The notes beneath the pieces were generated by a model. It saw nothing but the letters and a program-made list of their open reading frames with translations, was not told the DNA's origin and did no database searches. A program made the translations under genes and the position numbers. 8,189 nt of DNA from a bacterium (GTDB lineage: Bacteria > Patescibacteria > Paceibacteria > UBA9973 > UBA2103), in contig JAKAMK010000036.1 of NCBI GenBank assembly GCA_021812925.1, forward strand, positions 1 through 8,189, given 5' to 3'. Positions 4,698 through 8,189 of the stretch are shown in pieces; the stretch's first letter is position 1; each line of letters starts with the position of its first letter.

Positions 4698-6053
4698 ATG
4701 CAGCGGGCTTTCGGCGTCCTTTGTGCCTTCATCATGCTCTCCGCGCCCTTCGCGGCGTTAGCGCAGACCGACATAGCAGCCGCGGTCGCAAACCGACAGG
4801 CCCAGCTGCAGGCGCAGCTCAATCAGATAGAGAGCGAGATTTCCGTGCAGCAGGGGCTCTTGAACCAGGCGCAGAGCCAGCACCAGACGCTCCAGTCGCA
4901 GATAGACGCGTACAACGCGACCATCAAGAAGACGCAGCTCCAGATTCAGGCCATCGACCTCACCATCGAGCAGCTAAACGGCGGCATATCGAACGACAAC
5001 CAGACGCTCTCGAGCCTCCAGGACCAGCTCGCCGCGGAGAAAGAATCGCTCGCGCAGATCATGCGCCAGACGCAGGTCTTCGACAGCTACTCCGCGGTCA
5101 CGATCGCGCTCGGTTCGCAGGATGTCTCGAGTTTCTTCAGCGACCTCGACGCGTTCACGTCCATCAAGAGTTCGCTCTCACAGTCGTTCAGCGACATCCG
5201 GCAGACGAGCTCGTCGACCGCCGACCACGAGGCGCAGCTCGAGACGAAGCTCGCGGAACAGGAGCAGCTCCAGTCGGAAGCGGTGCTCGCGAAGCAGCAG
5301 GTGCAGGCGCAGGAGTCGCAGAAGCAGCAGCTTTTGAACGAGACGAAGGGCGTCGAGTCGAACTTCCAGAAGCTCATCGCGGCGAACCAGAAGACCGCCG
5401 CGCAGATCCGCACGGCGCTCTTCGAGCTCGCGGGCGGCGGCGGGCAGATACCGCTCCCGACTGCCATTCAGCTCGCCGAACAAGCGGGGAAGGAGACCGG
5501 CGTCGATCCGGCGTTCATCCTCGGCATCCTGAAGCAGGAGACGAACCTCGGCGCGAACGTGGGGCAGTGCCTCCTCACGAACTCCCCGAACGTGGGCGAC
5601 GGAAAAGGCAAGAACTCCGGCAGGCTCATCCGCGGGGTCATGAAACCGTCGCGCGACGTGGGGCCCTTCATGCAGCTCACCGCGGCTCTCGGCCTCGACT
5701 GGATGGAGATGCCGGTCTCGTGCCCGCAGTCGACCGGCTACGGCGGCGCGATGGGCCCGGCCCAGTTCATCCCGAGCACCTGGCAGGTCTACGCGCCGCG
5801 CATCGCGAAGCTCGCGGGGCACCCGGGCGAGCAGGCGAACCCGTGGGACAACCTCGACGCCTTCACGGCGATCGCGCTCTACATGACCGACCTCGGCGCG
5901 GGCGCGGGCACCTACGGCGCGGAGCATACCGCCGCCCTGAAGTACTTCGCGGGCGGGTACTGGAATAACCCGGCGTTCTCGTTCTACGGCGACTCGGTCA
6001 TGTCGTTCACCGCGGACTTCCAGTCGCAGATAGATATCTTGAATAACTCGTAG
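4698..6053 (+). CDS. Exported coiled-coil protein with lytic transglycosylase-like domain
   Basis: A 451-residue secreted protein probably acting on peptidoglycan. Residues 1-22 are a signal peptide (hydrophobic FGVLCAFIMLSAPFAALA), with likely cleavage after ALA22. Residues about 26-125 and 165-240 are Gln/Glu-rich heptad-type coiled coil, separated by SAVTIALGSQDVSSFFSDL (132-150), which resembles the hook segment of PcsB/CwlO/EnvC-type coiled coils. The C-terminal domain (about 253-440) looks like a soluble lytic transglycosylase: VDPAFILGILKQETNLG (269-285, candidate catalytic Glu281), GAMGPAQFIPSTW (350-362), WDNLDAFTAIALYM (383-396) and YFAGGYWNNP (416-425). Cys291 and Cys342 might form a disulfide. 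ATG 4698 is preferred over one at 4671, which lies upstream of the -10 and inside the inverted repeat. The substrate bond and partner proteins are inferred from family resemblance only. Confidence 0.82.
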   Translation: MQRAFGVLCAFIMLSAPFAALAQTDIAAAVANRQAQLQAQLNQIESEISVQQGLLNQAQSQHQTLQSQIDAYNATIKKTQLQIQAIDLTIEQLNGGISNDNQTLSSLQDQLAAEKESLAQIMRQTQVFDSYSAVTIALGSQDVSSFFSDLDAFTSIKSSLSQSFSDIRQTSSSTADHEAQLETKLAEQEQLQSEAVLAKQQVQAQESQKQQLLNETKGVESNFQKLIAANQKTAAQIRTALFELAGGGGQIPLPTAIQLAEQAGKETGVDPAFILGILKQETNLGANVGQCLLTNSPNVGDGKGKNSGRLIRGVMKPSRDVGPFMQLTAALGLDWMEMPVSCPQSTGYGGAMGPAQFIPSTWQVYAPRIAKLAGHPGEQANPWDNLDAFTAIALYMTDLGAGAGTYGAEHTAALKYFAGGYWNNPAFSFYGDSVMSFTADFQSQIDILNNS

Positions 6054-6114
6054 ATCGGTTACAAGTAGCGATGTGTTTTGCACAGGGGGCGCACGTGCTT
6101 CCGGTGCCGTGTCG

Positions 6115-6120
6115 TATACT
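6115..6120 (+). promoter_or_regulatory. -10 element of the propeller-like / repeat-protein pair
   Basis: TATACT ends 8 nt before ATG 6129, placing the start site about 1-2 nt before the ATG. No -35 match is visible at 17 nt. No Shine-Dalgarno is present. The intergenic stretch 6054-6114 shows nothing else of note. Confidence 0.5.
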
Positions 6121-6128
6121 TTTCCTAT

Positions 6129-7064
6129 ATGCCTCCGGAGCAGGCGCAGACTGGTGCATCGGTACCGCGGGTATGGATTGCCGCGGGCGTCATCGTAGTG
6201 CTCGCCGCTGCGGGGACAGTCGCGCTACTCACGGTGCGGCAACCGTCGTCGGTCGCTCAGCCTGCGTCGCAGTATGCGCTCTTCCGGCTCGGTCTGAATG
6301 CGACGTGGTACCGAGTAATGCCTGACGGCACGGTCGCTCAGGTGGTCGCGCCTCCGTCGTTTGCTTCGACCCCAGAGGCTGCTGCAGTCGAGATGGTGCC
6401 GGCGCTCCCGTCCGGGGCAGTGCCGGCCCTCGTTCGCACGGGCCCAAACACTGTCGCGACGGGCTTCGGTTTGTTCTCAACAGCGGGCGCGTATGAACCG
6501 CTTACGACCGACTCGATGCCGAAAGAGAGCCTCACGGAGAATGCTGCACGCACCGCGCTCGCGTACGCTGGGCTCGTAGCGAGTGGCTCGTCGAAGCATT
6601 TCGCGACCGAATGGCACACGATGCTATACGTCGTAGGAGCGGCATCATCCGCGGTGCGGGATCTCGGACAGGGTTCCGATCCGCACTTCCTCCCGAACGG
6701 CGACTTGCTCGTCGCGAGCGCGATGGGCATCGTGGAAATCAACCCGACGAGTGGCGTACGTTCTGCAGCGATTCGGGACGGGAATTTCGGGCCGGGCGCC
6801 TTTACCGTCTCGCCTGACGGCCGGTACGCTGCGGCGCTCCAGTCGGCGTCGTCCACCGCCGTCTACGCGATACGCGCGACGACACCCGTGACGCTTGCGC
6901 AGGTCGGAGCGACCGATTATCTCGCATTGCCGTTCGCCTTCCTGCCAAACGGCGAATTCGTCACCATGCACGCGGATGTGCCCGGGATGGTCTCGACGTA
7001 CTCGGTTTCCGCCACGGGGCTGACACCCGTACAGAACGCGTCTTCGACATCATCCACGCCATGA
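6129..7064 (+). CDS. Membrane-anchored protein with beta-propeller-like repeats, function unknown
   Basis: A 311-residue protein. A short cytoplasmic N-terminus is followed by one strong transmembrane helix (about 15-36: VWIAAGVIVVLAAAGTVALL), so the rest should lie outside. The outer part is Ala/Ser/Thr/Val-rich. Its second half has segments typical of TolB/WD40-like propellers: a Pro-His-Phe-Leu-Pro-Asn-Gly-Asp-Leu-Leu-Val strand, then FTVSPDGRYAAAL, then PFAFLPNGEFVTM, spaced as successive blades. The number of visible blades is too small for a full propeller, so the fold is tentative. A Ser/Thr-rich tail ends in the stop that overlaps the next start (ATGA, 7061-7064). ATG 6129 is chosen because a -10 lies just before it; an upstream ATG at 6078 precedes that promoter. 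A sensor or scaffold for the downstream secreted protein is possible but unproven. Confidence 0.65.
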   Translation: MPPEQAQTGASVPRVWIAAGVIVVLAAAGTVALLTVRQPSSVAQPASQYALFRLGLNATWYRVMPDGTVAQVVAPPSFASTPEAAAVEMVPALPSGAVPALVRTGPNTVATGFGLFSTAGAYEPLTTDSMPKESLTENAARTALAYAGLVASGSSKHFATEWHTMLYVVGAASSAVRDLGQGSDPHFLPNGDLLVASAMGIVEINPTSGVRSAAIRDGNFGPGAFTVSPDGRYAAALQSASSTAVYAIRATTPVTLAQVGATDYLALPFAFLPNGEFVTMHADVPGMVSTYSVSATGLTPVQNASSTSSTP

Positions 7065-8189
7065 ACACTCACCGCTTCCTCGCCGCATTCGCGTTCATGT
7101 TTGCCACGCTCGTCACCGTACCGTCTGTGGCGCATGCCGCGTGGCCGCTCTCCGAGATATTCACGAATACGTATGGTACGGGCGGTTACGTAGTGACGAG
7201 CTCTAACAGCTACGGGTGTGTCGTAAACAGCTCGACGCTCACGCTCGTGACCACGTCCTTCATCACGACCCCCGCCGGGTATGCCACCGAGTCATTCGAT
7301 AGCTCCGGATATCCGGTGAGTCCGTATAACTTCTACCAGGACCCTTCCGCATTCTGTTACTCGCCGGCAGGTCCTTACACGACGGGATGGTACTACTACA
7401 CGAATGGACAGTCGCCGACACCGACCGTCAATAGCGGGTACTGTACTGCCGTCGGTGGAGGGAACATGCTCGCCTGGGGAGGTTTCAACAGCTCGGGTAG
7501 CACGATATGCAGCCCTACTACGGCGTATACCTACTATACGCAGGCGTGCAGCGCGACGAATGCGTGCGGCGCTTCGGCGTCAGGGTACTGCACGACGAGC
7601 GGCGGCACCACGAACGTAAGCTGTCCGAGCCCGCAGCTCTGCAGTGCGTCCGCTCCCGCAAACCCCTCAGGGTACGGCTCGTCCTGCACCTCATCTGCAA
7701 ACGCGTGCGGACAAACTAGTACGGGCACTATCCAATGCAATGGCAGCTGCTCGGCCACGACTCCGTCGAACCCCTCAGGGTACGGCTCGTCCTGCACGTC
7801 CGCAGCGAACGCCTGCGGCCAGACCAACACCGGTACCATTCAGTGCAATGGCTCGTGCTCTGCGAGTACGCCTGCAAACCCTTCCGGGTACGGCTCCTCC
7901 TGCACGTCCGCAGCGAACTCCTGCGGACAGACCAACGCCGGTACCATTCAGTGCAATGGCAGCTGCTCGGCCACGACTCCGTCGAACGCAGGCTGCGCGG
8001 TCAACGGCGCCTGCGGTTCTGCTAACGGCAAGACGTACCCGTACGGCTCGTCCTCATACAGTCCATACACGCAGTGCTCCTCGGGAAGCCCGTCGACCAC
8101 GGCATTCCCCTCGGCCGGCAGCTCCGTTTCTTGGACCTGCTCCGGGACGAACGGCGGCTCCGCCGCGTCCTGCTCGGCAAGCCAGGCAG
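7061..8189 (+). CDS. Secreted Cys-rich repeat protein, 3' end beyond the window
   Basis: The frame opens at ATG 7061, overlapping the preceding stop, and runs without a stop to the window edge (376 codons), so the gene is partial. Residues 1-26 are a signal peptide (cleavage likely AHA26-Ala27). Residues 27 to about 160 are rich in Ser, Thr, Tyr and Gly with scattered Cys. From 201 to 308 there are three 36-residue repeats, each beginning NPSGYGSSC and containing GTIQCNGSC, with four Cys at repeat positions 9, 16, 26 and 30. A degenerate unit precedes them (about 164-200). Then comes a segment starting VNGACGSANG and ending in a WTCSGTNGGSAASCSA motif, a module I recognise from large surface proteins of CPR bacteria. 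Composition and signal peptide point to a disulfide-stabilised cell-surface or adhesion protein. No enzyme motif is visible. Confidence 0.85.
   Translation, partial: MNTHRFLAAFAFMFATLVTVPSVAHAAWPLSEIFTNTYGTGGYVVTSSNSYGCVVNSSTLTLVTTSFITTPAGYATESFDSSGYPVSPYNFYQDPSAFCYSPAGPYTTGWYYYTNGQSPTPTVNSGYCTAVGGGNMLAWGGFNSSGSTICSPTTAYTYYTQACSATNACGASASGYCTTSGGTTNVSCPSPQLCSASAPANPSGYGSSCTSSANACGQTSTGTIQCNGSCSATTPSNPSGYGSSCTSAANACGQTNTGTIQCNGSCSASTPANPSGYGSSCTSAANSCGQTNAGTIQCNGSCSATTPSNAGCAVNGACGSANGKTYPYGSSSYSPYTQCSSGSPSTTAFPSAGSSVSWTCSGTNGGSAASCSASQA
7661..7984 (+). repeat. Three tandem 108-bp repeats in the secreted protein gene
   Basis: Units span 7661-7768, 7769-7876 and 7877-7984, each exactly 36 codons. 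Identity is patchy: the first 29 nt are identical in units 1 and 2, the middle (from the ACGTCCGCAGCGAAC segment on) is close between 2 and 3, and the last 33 nt are identical in units 1 and 3 but not 2. This mosaic suggests recombination or gene conversion between units. Confidence 0.92.

Noticed and set aside
4625..5968. Long open frames overlapping the 4698 gene, on the plus strand (447 codons) and on the minus strand at 5178-6083 (301 codons)
   Set aside because: Both are Arg-, Ala- and Gly-rich frame shadows in a high G+C region; the frame starting at 4698 has a signal peptide, coiled coil and transglycosylase motifs.

Overview
The window looks like a G+C-rich chromosome fragment of a Candidate Phyla Radiation (Patescibacteria) bacterium, most likely of the Parcubacteria group. 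This is an inference from gene content: compact genes, a type IV pilin-like protein, an HUH transposase (RAYT) of a type I associate with Parcubacteria, Cys-rich repeat surface proteins, class I aldolase, and almost no Shine-Dalgarno sites. TGA is used as a normal stop (in the ATGA overlaps at 3318 and 7061), which argues against the recoded Gracilibacteria/Absconditabacteria.

Layout. 1-79: no gene I can support; it holds a strong hairpin at 40-70. 80-1072 (-): PfkB-family sugar kinase. 1073-1217: divergent intergenic region with a long inverted repeat and two outward-facing promoters. 1218-2213 (+): class I fructose-bisphosphate aldolase. 2228-2991: a REP/RAYT unit, a single-domain HUH tyrosine transposase gene with one perfect palindrome on each side and a third copy inside its own reading frame. 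3064-3884: a small one-helix membrane protein overlapping a type IV pilin-like gene. 3936-4577: ribosomal protein bL25 (Ctc/TL5 type), followed by a textbook terminator (4597-4626) and a 20-bp perfect inverted repeat (4628-4685). 4698-6053: exported coiled-coil protein with a lytic-transglycosylase-like domain. 6129-7064 and 7061-8189: an overlapping pair, a membrane-anchored propeller-like protein and a secreted Cys-rich repeat protein cut by the window edge.

Two themes stand out. First, nearly every gene that begins a transcription unit has a -10-like hexamer (TATACT, TATAGT, TACAAT, TACGAT, and a weaker TAGGAT) only 6-11 nt before its ATG, with no Shine-Dalgarno; this predicts leaderless or near-leaderless mRNAs. 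The two exceptions are second genes joined to the preceding one by an ATGA overlap. Second, several intergenic regions hold long inverted repeats of different sequence. The best supported is a palindrome family tied to the RAYT gene, where the outer arm bases differ among copies yet stay complementary within each copy.

Functionally the left half is central sugar metabolism and the right half is translation plus cell envelope and surface proteins. I see no CRISPR array, tRNA, rRNA or prophage. The nearest thing to an undescribed system is the RAYT with a palindrome inside its own gene; a possible FtsEX-type coiled coil joined to a transglycosylase, and the surface pair at the right end, are the next most interesting.
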